The notes: a model not told the origin generated them from the sequence alone. A DNA stretch of 64,000 nt from Parendozoicomonas sp. Alg238-R29 (GCF_947331445.1 NZ_CAMZOG010000008.1:1-64000); one strand, 5' to 3'; numbered from the stretch's first letter, positions 42,961 through 52,517 are shown. A program made the numbers and translations.

Positions 42961-44682
42961 TTAATCGACTTCGTAAACAGTTGTTGTTCCAGACACTTCA
43001 TGACCAACAATAAGCAGAGCTCTACCGGTTGGGCTTTCTGATGCATCAACAAATGCCATGCCTTCCGGAGACAAGTCTCCTGCATTTGCCGTATCTTTTT
43101 TCGCATCAATATTAAAGTCCCGGTTATTGATATAGCGGACATACTCGGGCTGAGAAGGATTGCTTATATCGTACATAAAAATGCCGCCCGTCCGCTCCAG
43201 CCCAATGAAAGCGTAAGTTGTTCCGTCTACTTCTCCTACAGCTACAGCTTCAGGCTCTGGGCCTTTATCATCACTGCGGCTGTCACCTTTGGTTTTCTCA
43301 TCGTTATTGTTGAAGTTATCACCCAACAACTCTGAAGTTATGCGCTCAAAATCTGATCCGGAATCAAAAACCAGATTACCGCTCTCATCCCAGATTGAAA
43401 ACGAGCGGGCACCATAGGAATACAACTCTTCGTAATCCCCATTACCATTAAGATCGCCCATGGTTACAGTGACTTTTAAACGCCCAAGCTTTTTCTTGTC
43501 TGCTGCATCTTCAACATGAGGATGAGTTTCACTAATGGTCAGTTTGCCTACCCGCTTTTCTTCGGTAAAACCAAGGCAGCCATCTTCATCATCAAACTTT
43601 AAACCACCGGTGGCCAAACACTCAGATTCACCAGAAACCTTATACCAGTAATCTCTGGCATCACCTTCGTTCGCAGAGACTATGAAAGTTTTACCGTTCC
43701 GATCAAAAGAGGTAATTGTGTCTGGCTGGTACATACCATAAACACCAGACCATGGTTGAATATTTACAGCCTTGTCTTTATTGCTGGCATCAATAGGGGA
43801 CTTCCCGTAATCCTTAAAGCCCAGAGGCTTGATAGCTTCGATCCTGGCTTCTTCAATATCCACAATAGCCAGCGCATTATTTTCCTGCAGGGAAACCCAG
43901 GCTTTGCGGGAATCTGATGACACGGTTATGTACTCAGGCTCGAGATCCTGAGCGACTGATGCATTTCGCCCAAATATGCGAACATCAGAAGACAGCTCAG
44001 AGGCGCGGCTGCCACCAACGTTAAAGTCGGTAAACCCAGCCGTTCTCACCGCAGTAGCTTTGTCTTCGACAATAGAAATGATGCTTACAGAGCCTTCTGG
44101 ATCATTTTTATAGTCAGGGGATGGCTCGCCTTCGTTGGCAACCAAAGCAAAGCGACCATCCGGTGTAAAGGTCACCATATCTGGCAGTGAGCCAACAGTG
44201 ACATAATCACTGAAGCGCGTATTGCCCTTCTCATCCAGCTTATAGAACGCCACCACACCCGATGCCTGCTTGTTAGCATTTTCAACAGCAACGGCCAGCA
44301 GATTACCTTTTACAGATACACTGTTGGCAGCACCAAGTTTCACGAAAGGAATATCTTTTTGTAGATCCAGAGAATTCTTTCTGGACATATTGGAATCGTG
44401 GAGAGAATTGGCAAGGGGAAGGCTTTGCAATCCGGAAGCATCAAGAATGTCTACAGTCCCGGAAGCAGAGTTCACAACAAAAACGGATTGGCTGCTGGCG
44501 TGCCAGGCAACAATTTCAGCCGCCCCTTTGTGATACTGCCCGGAAACATAACGGCCGATTGGCTTTAAATCTGCAGGAGAAGACTTTTCTGTAACCTTCT
44601 GATGTGCACTGCAACCTGCTACCAACAATGTAAGAGTCAGAGCACTGCCGGTAACAAGTTTTTTCCCGAGCGGCTGTTTCAT
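42961..44682 (-). CDS. Choice-of-anchor I family lipoprotein (phosphate-starvation, alkaline-phosphatase-associated)
   Basis: 573 residues. Signal peptide and lipobox LTLLVAGC. The body is a repeated-blade beta structure with SLPDMVTFTPDGRFALVANEGEPSPDY, EPEYITVSSDSRKAWVSLQENNALAIVDIE and VSANEGDARDYW, then ARSFSIWDESGNLVFDSGSDFE and a C-terminal GDLSPEGMAFVDASESPTGRALLIVGHEVSGTT. These are the hallmarks of the choice-of-anchor I family, found beside extracellular phosphatases. Enzyme activity is not shown here. A strong Pho box lies ~50 bases upstream, so PhoB probably induces it during phosphate starvation. Confidence 0.8.
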   Translation of the reverse strand: MKQPLGKKLVTGSALTLTLLVAGCSAHQKVTEKSSPADLKPIGRYVSGQYHKGAAEIVAWHASSQSVFVVNSASGTVDILDASGLQSLPLANSLHDSNMSRKNSLDLQKDIPFVKLGAANSVSVKGNLLAVAVENANKQASGVVAFYKLDEKGNTRFSDYVTVGSLPDMVTFTPDGRFALVANEGEPSPDYKNDPEGSVSIISIVEDKATAVRTAGFTDFNVGGSRASELSSDVRIFGRNASVAQDLEPEYITVSSDSRKAWVSLQENNALAIVDIEEARIEAIKPLGFKDYGKSPIDASNKDKAVNIQPWSGVYGMYQPDTITSFDRNGKTFIVSANEGDARDYWYKVSGESECLATGGLKFDDEDGCLGFTEEKRVGKLTISETHPHVEDAADKKKLGRLKVTVTMGDLNGNGDYEELYSYGARSFSIWDESGNLVFDSGSDFERITSELLGDNFNNNDEKTKGDSRSDDKGPEPEAVAVGEVDGTTYAFIGLERTGGIFMYDISNPSQPEYVRYINNRDFNIDAKKDTANAGDLSPEGMAFVDASESPTGRALLIVGHEVSGTTTVYEVD

Positions 44683-44732
44683 AAGATTCCTGATAATTGT
44701 GATTGTGTCAGCAGCCTTTGTATAAAGATTTC

Positions 44733-44750
44733 ATGAATGTTTTATGACAG
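44733..44750 (-). promoter_or_regulatory. Pho box (PhoB site)
   Basis: On the minus strand CTGTCATAAAACATTCAT matches the 18-bp Pho box consensus CTGTCATAAATCTGTCAT at 15 of 18 positions, ~50 bases upstream of the choice-of-anchor I gene start. Confidence 0.75.
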
Positions 44751-44751
44751 G

Positions 44752-44789
44752 CAAAAAAAAGCCACCTGAACTTTGCAGTTCAGATGGCT
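44752..44789 (-). terminator. Rho-independent terminator after porin gene
   Basis: On the minus strand AGCCATCTGAACT, loop GCAA, AGTTCAGGTGGCT, then a run of T. Its T-run ends within two bases of the Pho box of the next gene. Confidence 0.9.
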
Positions 44790-44854
44790 ATTTTTGTTGT
44801 TATTTTTCAAAGCATTTCTTGGTTCTTATGTAACCCTCCCCTCTCTGGAGATGG

Positions 44855-46153
44855 TTAGAATACAGAAACAGAATACTTCAGGTACAGACGGTTGGAACGG
44901 TCACGGTTCTTCAGGTTGTCATCTGAATCAGTTTTGTTCACACCATCAGCATTAGAGGTCACGTGCAGCCATGCTACAGACAGGCCTTCCAGCTGACCGT
45001 CGAACTTGTAGGAAACGTAGCTGCTGAATTCCTGACGACCAAAGTTGTCGTAGTTCTTAGCGTCTTTGCCTTCAGCGTACACCATGTCGATGTTCAGGCC
45101 AGACAGACCAAGATCAGCAAAGTTGTAACCTGCAGTTACGACGTAAGCTCTTTCACCTTCCTTGTTGTAGTCGGACCACTGGGACAGTGTAGTGTTGAAA
45201 GTGCCAGCATTACCTTGCTCTGAATCATCAGTTTCAAAGTCACCATCGCTTACTTTGTTATAGCCAAAGCCAACGTAGGCATTGTCGAAATTCAGGGTAG
45301 CATTCGCGTTGTAGTAGCTGGACTCGTACTTGTCGTCAGTACCGTTGTACAGGTCGCCGTTGTCTTCAGCTTCACCGTAACGAACGTCAGTGTCCAGGGT
45401 CATGCCATTGCCAAGATCAAAGGTGTAAGCGGCCTTTACGAAGTTTTTGGCAAGATAATCTTTTGATTCCAGGCGCTCTGCTGTGAAGTCAATACCAGCA
45501 ATAGTGTAGTTAGCGCCAAGAATGCGGATGTGATCAACCTTATCTTGGCTGATGAGCGCATTGGTGTTCTCGTCACGCTTCGTGTTCACAGTGAGATCAT
45601 TGGAGAATGAAGAATCTTCACGGCTACTGGCACCAGTAATTTGAGATGCATAAACAGTCAGATCTTTATAGGCTGCGGAAACATCAACACCATTAGAGCT
45701 TGCATTCAGAATACGAGAACCAGAGTTTCCATATAGTTCATAGCCACGCTTCTTAACACCAACTGTACCCTTTAGAGCAAGCTCACCAAAGTCGTACTTA
45801 GCTTTCAGATAAGCCTGCTGAAAACCAGAAATATCTGTAGCTTCACCATCGCTGTTCTTACCCAGGTTGGTGATGGAGGTATCATCTTTGGTTTTCAGAT
45901 TATTAGCGAAGCCGGCCGTAACAACTACACCAACCATGTCGTTTACGTAGCCAGTATCGAAATCAGCTACAAGAGCTTGAACCCACTCATCACGGTAGTA
46001 TTTCGGGCTGGAAGCATCATCTTTCTGCTTCCAGAAATAGTTCTTGTAGGTCAGTTTCAGGCTGGGATCAAAGGTAACAGCTTCCGCGGCTTGTGCAGAT
46101 GCCGAAGCGGCGGCTGCTGTGGCCACAGCAATAGCGAGCGCTAATTTTTTCAT
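44855..46153 (-). CDS. OprD-type outer-membrane porin
   Basis: 432 residues. Signal peptide MKKLALAIAVATAAAASASAQA. The mature protein is a string of alternating polar and hydrophobic strands with many Asp, Asn, Gly and Tyr (DMVGVVVTAGFANN, ALKGTVGVKKRGYELYGNSG, YVVTAGYNFADLGLSGLNIDMVYAEG). It ends in a C-terminal Phe (LYLKYSVSVF), as outer-membrane barrels do. The layout fits the OprD family of 18-strand porins for small anionic or basic solutes. SD GGAGC precedes the ATG. It is transcribed alone; its terminator abuts the Pho box of the next gene. A phosphate-related substrate is possible but unproven. Confidence 0.8.
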   Translation of the reverse strand: MKKLALAIAVATAAAASASAQAAEAVTFDPSLKLTYKNYFWKQKDDASSPKYYRDEWVQALVADFDTGYVNDMVGVVVTAGFANNLKTKDDTSITNLGKNSDGEATDISGFQQAYLKAKYDFGELALKGTVGVKKRGYELYGNSGSRILNASSNGVDVSAAYKDLTVYASQITGASSREDSSFSNDLTVNTKRDENTNALISQDKVDHIRILGANYTIAGIDFTAERLESKDYLAKNFVKAAYTFDLGNGMTLDTDVRYGEAEDNGDLYNGTDDKYESSYYNANATLNFDNAYVGFGYNKVSDGDFETDDSEQGNAGTFNTTLSQWSDYNKEGERAYVVTAGYNFADLGLSGLNIDMVYAEGKDAKNYDNFGRQEFSSYVSYKFDGQLEGLSVAWLHVTSNADGVNKTDSDDNLKNRDRSNRLYLKYSVSVF

Positions 46154-46549
46154 TGTTAGCTCCAGATGTGTGTAGTGTGTGCTGCACTTAAATCCGCACT
46201 AACAGCAGAAAATCAGGGGCACTGTTACTGCAGGGTCGGTGTGTAACGACCACAAATAAGCGCTGACTGATTATCGGAAGACATGAGCAACAGGGTCACG
46301 GGAATAATAACGATCACCCTATCGCTTTTTTTCATACTTCAGAGGGTTCTACCAATGTTGTTTTTAGGAAAGAATGTTTCGCCTCAAAATAGCGCGTTTA
46401 CCTGATGATTTACGCTGGCAACACTCCTCAAAGCTACGCTTAAGTCGTATTTAAGAAAAGCAATCCTGTTTTCTACCGATTACTTAAGAAAAGCTTCCTC
46501 TATAACATATTTAGAAATTGTCAGCATTGCATAAAACAAGGTCCTAAAT
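46154..46549. other. Divergent promoter region between porin and LysR gene
   Basis: About 400 bases without a gene. The LysR-proximal half is A+T rich and carries two copies of TTAAGAAAAGC spaced three helical turns apart (see the repeat at 46451-46494). It probably holds promoters of both genes, and sites for the LysR protein. Confidence 0.5.
46451..46494 (+). repeat. Direct repeat TTAAGAAAAGC
   Basis: Identical 11-mers at 46451-46461 and 46484-46494, start-to-start distance 33 bases (about three turns), 56 bases upstream of the LysR start. A partial dyad CTTAA/TTTAAG sits just before the first copy. Candidate regulator-binding sites. Confidence 0.6.
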
Positions 46550-47536
46550 ATGTCGGCAGTCCAATTGCGCCAAAACCATATGGCCCAACTTTCAAGAATA
46601 AATCTTAACCTTCTGCCACATCTAAATGTTTTGCTGGAAACAGTGTCTGTTTCTGAGTCTGCCAGAGTGATGTGTGTGGCTCAGTCCACCATGAGTAAAA
46701 TCCTTGCCCAGCTTCGTGACTTTTTTCACGACCCATTATTGGTAAGAAAAGGCAATCACTCTATTCTTACCGATAAAGCTCAGTCTCTGAAATCACCCAT
46801 CAAAACGTTGATGGAAAGCATGAGCACACTCTTCGATAACCAGAACGAAGATCCCAGCACCAGTACCCGGACATTCCATATTGCACTGGGGCCGCAGATG
46901 ATGGACATCATCATGCCGCCACTGGTCGCTGAACTGCACAAGAAAGCTCCCGGACTCAAACTGGACTGTCGCCCTGCCAGTAGTGCTGTTCAGGAAATGT
47001 TAACGGGAGGTGATCTGTGTCTTGCCATTTGTAATATGGAAGATCAGATGCTGCCCGGTCTGAAATTCCACGACTTTGCTCCAGCTTCAGAGTTATCTCT
47101 AATCATGGATAAAGATCACCCTCTCGCAAAGAAGCACGTTATCTCCAAGTCGGATATGCTGAGCTATTCCTATGTACAGGTGCGCAGCGGCTTTAACAAT
47201 AGAAAGGGAATTATTGATTATTTCCAGAAGCTGGGCCTGGATAGTGAAGCCCATTATTCTTTCCCCAGCATTAAGGCAATGCTGCTGGCATTGGAAAACA
47301 CAGAGTTACTGGCGTTCTTCCCTAATAATTTGCAGCTGGATGTCACCAGCAATAATCTGGTAATGCGCCCCATACAGGAACCTTCACCAAACCTGAACTT
47401 TCGTATGGCCTGGCCGGAACATTGGCAGTACAACCGTCTTCACCGCTGGTTCCGAGAGTTGGTCAGTGATGTGACCTGTCACTCCGCTAATGAGTATGCA
47501 AAAGCATCTCCCCTGCCAGCAAACTGTGGCTGCTAA
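46550..47536 (+). CDS. LysR-type transcriptional regulator (NodD/LeuO-like)
   Basis: 328 residues. The winged helix is INLNLLPHLNVLLETVSVSESARVMCVAQSTMSKILAQLRDFFHDPLLVRKGNHSILTDKAQSL in outline, the layout of the NodD/LeuO/SyrM branch. The effector domain contains FHIALGPQMMDIIMPPLVAEL and ASELSLIMDKDHPLAKKH. It is divergent from the porin gene, so the porin or its own gene is the first target to suspect. ATG 46550 has AAGG eight bases upstream. A Cys-rich end (PLPANCGC) is unusual. Confidence 0.8.
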   Translation: MSAVQLRQNHMAQLSRINLNLLPHLNVLLETVSVSESARVMCVAQSTMSKILAQLRDFFHDPLLVRKGNHSILTDKAQSLKSPIKTLMESMSTLFDNQNEDPSTSTRTFHIALGPQMMDIIMPPLVAELHKKAPGLKLDCRPASSAVQEMLTGGDLCLAICNMEDQMLPGLKFHDFAPASELSLIMDKDHPLAKKHVISKSDMLSYSYVQVRSGFNNRKGIIDYFQKLGLDSEAHYSFPSIKAMLLALENTELLAFFPNNLQLDVTSNNLVMRPIQEPSPNLNFRMAWPEHWQYNRLHRWFRELVSDVTCHSANEYAKASPLPANCGC

Positions 47537-47559
47537 TACGCCTTCTTGGCAGCCAACGC

Positions 47560-49353
47560 CTAATAACTGAGCAGCCAAACGACCTGATAGGGCTGTAAGG
47601 TAATTTCTTTAAGTGGTTCATCTGTTTTTTTATGGATCACTTCGCCGGAAACCAGATCAACCAACGCCTCTTTGTTCGCAAATTCTTTTGAAAAGCTGGT
47701 CATATCAACGGTCTGCATACCGGTTGTCACATTATGAACAGCCAATAGAATCCGGTTGTTATCACCTCGTCGTAGAATCGAAAACAAACCATGCTGAATA
47801 TCCACTATTTCCTGTGGGCTATCCGGGTGAAAGCAGACTTCCGCACGGCGAGTTCTTAACAGTTGCTTCATTTTGCCAAAAACAACGGCGGATGTTGTTG
47901 TTGGGTTATTCAACTGTTCTTTTAGTTCAGATTGTTGCCACTTCTTGCGGTTGATAGAACGGGTGCGACCGGTTTCTTCTACCAGATCAAGATCATTTTC
48001 AGTGGCAAACAAGCTGTGAATGTAAACAGCAGGAATTCCTTTCATGGCCAACATAATGGCCTGTGAGCAAATAAAGCGTTGAATTTGCCAAGTGTCCTCT
48101 CCTCGTCGGGTTCCTTTCATGGCATCAAACAACGAGATATTGATTTCATAAGGCGCCTGCGAACCATCAGGCAGTGCTCGCATACTGACAAACCCACCAA
48201 AACGGTGCATAGTTTCTACCAGATCATCCACCTCCCGTTTTGGCACAATACCTTCAAGAGCCCGCAAGCCGATACCGTCATGGGATGCGGTAAAGTTCAG
48301 GGCTGTGCAGCCTTTCGGATACTCAGGCAACTGTTTTGCCCATTTCACCAAATGTTCCGATGTTCCACGGTTTAAGGCGTGAAGAATAAGTGGTGGCAAT
48401 GGGAACTGGTATACCATCTGGGCTTCATCACCATCCCCAAAATACGACAGATTCTCATCACTGGGCACATTGGTTTCTGTCAGCAGAATAGAGTCAGGGC
48501 GCATACATGACATAATCGCCCGCATGACTTTTACAACAGAATGAGTTTGCGGAAGATGTATACAGCTGGTGCCCGGTTCCTTCCATAAAAAAGCGATAGC
48601 ATCCAGACGAATCAGTGATGCTCCCTGTTCCATGTAAAGAAGCAGTGTTCTGACCATCTCCAGCAACACTTCCGGGTTACGGAAGTTCAGGTCTATCTGA
48701 TCCTTACTGAAAGTAGCCCAGACATGACGAATACCACGGCGAGTCCATACTGGTGCAAGCAGAGAGGAATTTCGTGGCCGAACAACCTGAGAAAGATCCT
48801 CCTCAGGTTCAGGTTCAACAAAGTAAGCGTTACCTGGTGGGTGGCCACTGACAAAATCAGCAAACCAGACACTATGTCGAGACACATGGTTGATCACCAA
48901 ATCAGACATAAACCGGTACTCCCGACTTAAACGTCTAATGTCTTCCCAGTCGCCCAGCTCAGGGTCAACCATCCGGTAGTCAATCACGGAAAATCCATCG
49001 TCAGAGCTATAAGGGTAAAACGGCAAAATATGAAGGCTGCTGAAACAGTCACGCATGTGTTCTGCCATAAACTCAGACAATACACGCAAAGGCGGGGACG
49101 ACGATTCCTGCATATTACACCGAACACTGTCTCCATAAGTGATCAGCATGATATCGGTTTCATCCCATATCTGGTCATGCCCGTGGGGCACCACAGCCAG
49201 ATGATCACTCACCAGAGCCAGTAATTGCTCAAGCACTTCACCAGCCCGGCTTGGATAAAGATGGCGCAGAAGTGGTGTTAATGTACGGGCCAGTGCACCT
49301 TCATCGTGCGCCCGGCAAAACTCCTGATTGCACACATATGTGAAATCACCCAT
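47560..49353 (-). CDS. GH13 subfamily 18 sugar phosphorylase (sucrose/glucosylglycerate phosphorylase-like)
   Basis: 597 residues from ATG 49353, which has AGGG eight bases upstream; ATG 49359 is close. GH13 barrel motifs: LHILPFYPYSSDDGFSVIDY, MSDLVINHVSRHSVWF, catalytic nucleophile Asp ~251 in IRLDAIAFLWKEPG, acid/base Glu ~293 in LLTETNVPS, and FTASHDGIGLRALEG. These match the GH13_18 phosphorylases, which cleave an alpha-glucoside with phosphate to give glucose-1-phosphate. Sucrose, glucosylglycerate and glucosylglycerol are the known substrates; the sequence alone does not choose. It is divergent from galU, which uses glucose-1-phosphate. Confidence 0.75.
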   Translation of the reverse strand: MGDFTYVCNQEFCRAHDEGALARTLTPLLRHLYPSRAGEVLEQLLALVSDHLAVVPHGHDQIWDETDIMLITYGDSVRCNMQESSSPPLRVLSEFMAEHMRDCFSSLHILPFYPYSSDDGFSVIDYRMVDPELGDWEDIRRLSREYRFMSDLVINHVSRHSVWFADFVSGHPPGNAYFVEPEPEEDLSQVVRPRNSSLLAPVWTRRGIRHVWATFSKDQIDLNFRNPEVLLEMVRTLLLYMEQGASLIRLDAIAFLWKEPGTSCIHLPQTHSVVKVMRAIMSCMRPDSILLTETNVPSDENLSYFGDGDEAQMVYQFPLPPLILHALNRGTSEHLVKWAKQLPEYPKGCTALNFTASHDGIGLRALEGIVPKREVDDLVETMHRFGGFVSMRALPDGSQAPYEINISLFDAMKGTRRGEDTWQIQRFICSQAIMLAMKGIPAVYIHSLFATENDLDLVEETGRTRSINRKKWQQSELKEQLNNPTTTSAVVFGKMKQLLRTRRAEVCFHPDSPQEIVDIQHGLFSILRRGDNNRILLAVHNVTTGMQTVDMTSFSKEFANKEALVDLVSGEVIHKKTDEPLKEITLQPYQVVWLLSY

Positions 49354-49466
49354 CGCCATAACCCTGAAATCTCTCTTTTACTCTGTATTCGCCAGTGTCA
49401 GCCAACGCAACTGGCACTTATTCTGCTTATAATACCCAGCAATTTAGACAAGGAAGCGAACCTGCA

Positions 49467-50294
49467 ATGCTTAGTAAATGTCTTTTCCCTGTAGCTGGAT
49501 ACGGAACCCGATTCCTGCCTGCCACCAAATCCATGCCTAAGGAAATGATGCCTGTCGTTGACAAACCTCTTATCCAATACGCTGTTGAAGAGGCCATGAA
49601 CGCAGGCATTCCGGATATGGGTTTTGTGACTGGTCGAACCAAACGCGCCATAGAAGATCACTTCGATATCAATTATGAGCTGGAAAAAGAAATTGCTGGC
49701 AGCGGTAAAGAACAACGCCTTTCCAGCATCCGCGAACTGATGGCAGCCTGTACTTTCAGTTACACCCGCCAGAAACAAATGCAAGGACTCGGCCATGCCA
49801 TCCTTACCGGCAAGACATTGGTAGGCGATAACCCCTTTGGCGTAATCCTGGCTGACGACCTTTGCATCAACCCGGAAGGTCAGGGTGTGCTGGCACAGAT
49901 GGCAACACTGTTTAACCAGTTCCGTTGTACAATTGTAGCTGTGGAAGAAGTTCCTGAAGATGAAATTCACAAGTACGGTGTTATTGCTGGTGAGGCCATC
50001 AGTGACGATATTATCCGGGTCACCGACATGGTTGAAAAACCCGCCAAGGAAGACGCTCCCAGCAATCTCGCGGTTATCGGTCGTTATATTCTGACTCCGG
50101 ATATTTTCGATATTATTGAAAACACGCCTCCAGGCAAAAATGGCGAAGTACAAATTACCGATGCCATTCTCACTCAGGCCAAACAGGGCTGTGTGCTGGC
50201 TTATCGCTTCAAAGGCCACCGCTTCGATTGCGGCAGTGTTCCAGGTTTTATTAATGCCACAAACTATGCCTACGAAAATCTGTTCAAAGGTTAG
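49467..50294 (+). CDS. galU: UTP-glucose-1-phosphate uridylyltransferase
   Basis: 275 residues from ATG 49467 (AAGGA upstream); the frame is open from 49395 but the extra part has no homology. Nucleotidyl-transferase motifs: KCLFPVAGYGTRFLPATKSMPKEMMPVVDKPLIQY, FVTGRTKRAIEDHFD, GLGHAILTGK, FGVILADDLC, DMVEKPAKEDAPSNLAVIGRYILTPDIF, GEVQITDAI and FKGHRFDCGSVPGFINA. It makes UDP-glucose for envelope polysaccharides. Its substrate can come from the divergent sugar phosphorylase. Confidence 0.95.
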   Translation: MLSKCLFPVAGYGTRFLPATKSMPKEMMPVVDKPLIQYAVEEAMNAGIPDMGFVTGRTKRAIEDHFDINYELEKEIAGSGKEQRLSSIRELMAACTFSYTRQKQMQGLGHAILTGKTLVGDNPFGVILADDLCINPEGQGVLAQMATLFNQFRCTIVAVEEVPEDEIHKYGVIAGEAISDDIIRVTDMVEKPAKEDAPSNLAVIGRYILTPDIFDIIENTPPGKNGEVQITDAILTQAKQGCVLAYRFKGHRFDCGSVPGFINATNYAYENLFKG

Positions 50295-50333
50295 GGGCGT
50301 TCTCAATTAAGCATACGACTCAGTATGACTGCC

Positions 50334-50360
50334 AGTCATTGCTTGCATAAAGCAATGACT
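50334..50360 (+). terminator. Stem-loop after galU
   Basis: AGTCATTGCTT, loop GCATA, AAGCAATGACT: perfect 11-bp stem, 40 bases after the stop. No T-run follows. Confidence 0.5.
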
Positions 50361-50447
50361 CGCAACTCCCTCCTAAATTTTACAGTCGTTTAGCAAAACC
50401 CATCATCTCAGCCTACTTTGTAGACTCCCGCAGCTTGCTGCCCATTG

Positions 50448-52517
50448 ATGGTTTGGATAATGCTTGCTCATCGTCGTTTTCTTGCCTCATCCCTTCTTGT
50501 CTTTGCACCATTTCTCAGCTCGCAACTGACCGCCCAAACAGCTCCCAGTATGAGTTGTGGCAGCTGCGCCACACTTATCAGTGAAATTCAGGGTAACGGT
50601 GGAACCAGCCCCTTGATCCCAGCCGGCGCAACGGAATCGCAGGAAGTTGTAATTGAAGCCGTTGTGACCGCAAACACGCCTGAAAGACTGAACGGCTTTT
50701 TCCTTCAAGAAGAAGTAGCCGATGAAGATGGTGATCCGGACACATCTGAAGGTCTCTTTATTTACGGGGAACGTTCAGAACTGAAAGTAGGAGACAAAGT
50801 GCGCGCCCGTGGAGTGATTCGGGAATTTTATGGCCAGACTCAGATGGTGCTGAGTGAGGTCGCCGTATGTGGTGTTAATGCCCTCGGAGAAGTTAAAGCG
50901 GCAACCCCCAGTAAAGGGTTGGTGCTGCAAGAAATGGAAAAGTATGAAGGCATGATGGTGAACTTCAGTGGTAGAAATACCCTGAGCGTTACCCGCAACT
51001 ATAGCTTCGACTACAGCTCTTACCGAAACAATATGGAGGTGAGTCTGGGCGGGCCTCTCTTCAAACCAACACAGGTTCACCCTCCCCTTTCGGATGCGGC
51101 CATTGCTTTAGCGGAGGCAAACGACAAGAACCGGATGACTGTGATTACAGATGGAAGTCAGACCAACGGACAGATCAGCTACTATCCCGCTTTCGGCCCT
51201 TATATTCATTACATAAGAGTGGGTGATTTCATCAGTGATATGACCGGCGTTGTTGCCTACCGCTATGGTCGATACGAGTTGCTGCCAACCATGACTCTGG
51301 ATACCTACGCCTTTCAACATAATTTTTCTCCCAGAGTTGCCTTTCCTTCTCCTCATACCCATGGAACTTTACGGGTAGCCAGTTTCAATGTGCTGAACTA
51401 CTTCAACACTTTGATGCCGGATCACAAGGACAACCCTTTAGGAACAAACCGGGGAGCGACAACGGAGAGAGAATTTCAGTTGCAACGGGATAAAATCGTA
51501 GAGGCTATTACACGTATTGATGCTGACATTATTGGCTTGATGGAAATAGAAAATAACGGTTTCGGAACTGGCAGCGCTATTAATGATCTGCTTACAACTG
51601 TGAACAGCCGCCTTCCCGCTTCGGAGCATTACGCCGCCGTTCGCACCTATGAATCCGGCACGGTAGGAACAGATGCCATTACTGTTGGGCTGGTTTATAA
51701 ACCAAACCGCATTGTCTTGCAGGACAGTCTGCAAATCATTGCCATGCCTGTACAGCAGTTCACCCTTACCAGCACAGATGATGAGGAAGTCAGTATTACG
51801 AAATCCATGCGCCCGACTCTGTTGCAAACGTTCAGAGATAAGTTTTCTGGTGATGCCGTGACTGTTGCAGTCAGCCACTTCAAATCCAAAGGTTCTATGT
51901 GTTACGAAGACTACATGGAATATGCCGACCCCGATGGCAAAATCCCTCTCGATGGCACCCGTATCAAAAGGGGCAGCAAACCCACCGTTCCTGGATATCA
52001 GGATGACTTGCAGGGGAGCTGTAATGAATTTCGGGTTGCGGCATCCAAACATCTGGGAGATCACCTGCAACGTATGAATTACCTGCTGACAGATAATGTG
52101 CTGTTAATTGGCGACTTTAACGCTTATGGGCAGGAAGACCCTGTTCGACTTCTGACTGGCGGAAAGTCTATGAAACAGCCAGTTACAACCTCATCAAACA
52201 CAACAGTCAATTGCCGGGAAACTACACCTCAGACCCTTGATAAAGGTTTTGGCATGGTAAATCTCGCCACCAAAGAGCACGGCAGAAAAATATATTCCTA
52301 TAGCTATGATGGTGAACTGGGTGCACTGGATCACGCTCTTGCCAACAAGACACTGGCAACCAAAGTGATAAATGTACAGGACTGGCATATCAATTCCGTA
52401 GAGAACACGCTGTTTGAGTATCCCGATAAATACTCAGGCGATCTGCCAAAAGATCTCGGCCCTTTCAGCGCATCAGATCATGATCCTATATTGATCGATA
52501 TCGACTTTTATTTTTGA
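50448..52517 (+). CDS. ExeM/NucH-type extracellular endonuclease
   Basis: 689 residues if started at ATG 50448; ATG 50460 is an alternative with a GGA close by. Signal peptide FLASSLLVFAPFLSSQLTAQ. The N-terminal part (~30-300) is an OB-fold-like region (LISEIQGNGGTSPL, VVIEAVVTANTPERLNGFFLQEE, LKVGDKVRARGVIREF). The C-terminal part (~305-690) is the endonuclease/exonuclease/phosphatase fold with RVASFNVLNYF, IIGLMEIENNG, VAVSHFKSKGS, LIGDFNAYGQEDP and SASDHDPILIDIDF. It degrades extracellular DNA, as ExeM and NucH do; there is no C-terminal anchor. Next to the phosphatase cluster it fits phosphate scavenging. Confidence 0.85.
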   Translation: MVWIMLAHRRFLASSLLVFAPFLSSQLTAQTAPSMSCGSCATLISEIQGNGGTSPLIPAGATESQEVVIEAVVTANTPERLNGFFLQEEVADEDGDPDTSEGLFIYGERSELKVGDKVRARGVIREFYGQTQMVLSEVAVCGVNALGEVKAATPSKGLVLQEMEKYEGMMVNFSGRNTLSVTRNYSFDYSSYRNNMEVSLGGPLFKPTQVHPPLSDAAIALAEANDKNRMTVITDGSQTNGQISYYPAFGPYIHYIRVGDFISDMTGVVAYRYGRYELLPTMTLDTYAFQHNFSPRVAFPSPHTHGTLRVASFNVLNYFNTLMPDHKDNPLGTNRGATTEREFQLQRDKIVEAITRIDADIIGLMEIENNGFGTGSAINDLLTTVNSRLPASEHYAAVRTYESGTVGTDAITVGLVYKPNRIVLQDSLQIIAMPVQQFTLTSTDDEEVSITKSMRPTLLQTFRDKFSGDAVTVAVSHFKSKGSMCYEDYMEYADPDGKIPLDGTRIKRGSKPTVPGYQDDLQGSCNEFRVAASKHLGDHLQRMNYLLTDNVLLIGDFNAYGQEDPVRLLTGGKSMKQPVTTSSNTTVNCRETTPQTLDKGFGMVNLATKEHGRKIYSYSYDGELGALDHALANKTLATKVINVQDWHINSVENTLFEYPDKYSGDLPKDLGPFSASDHDPILIDIDFYF

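Noticed and set aside
49398-50306. 302-codon minus-strand frame
   Set aside because: Fully antisense to galU, whose motifs are unambiguous; no ribosome site or family features.
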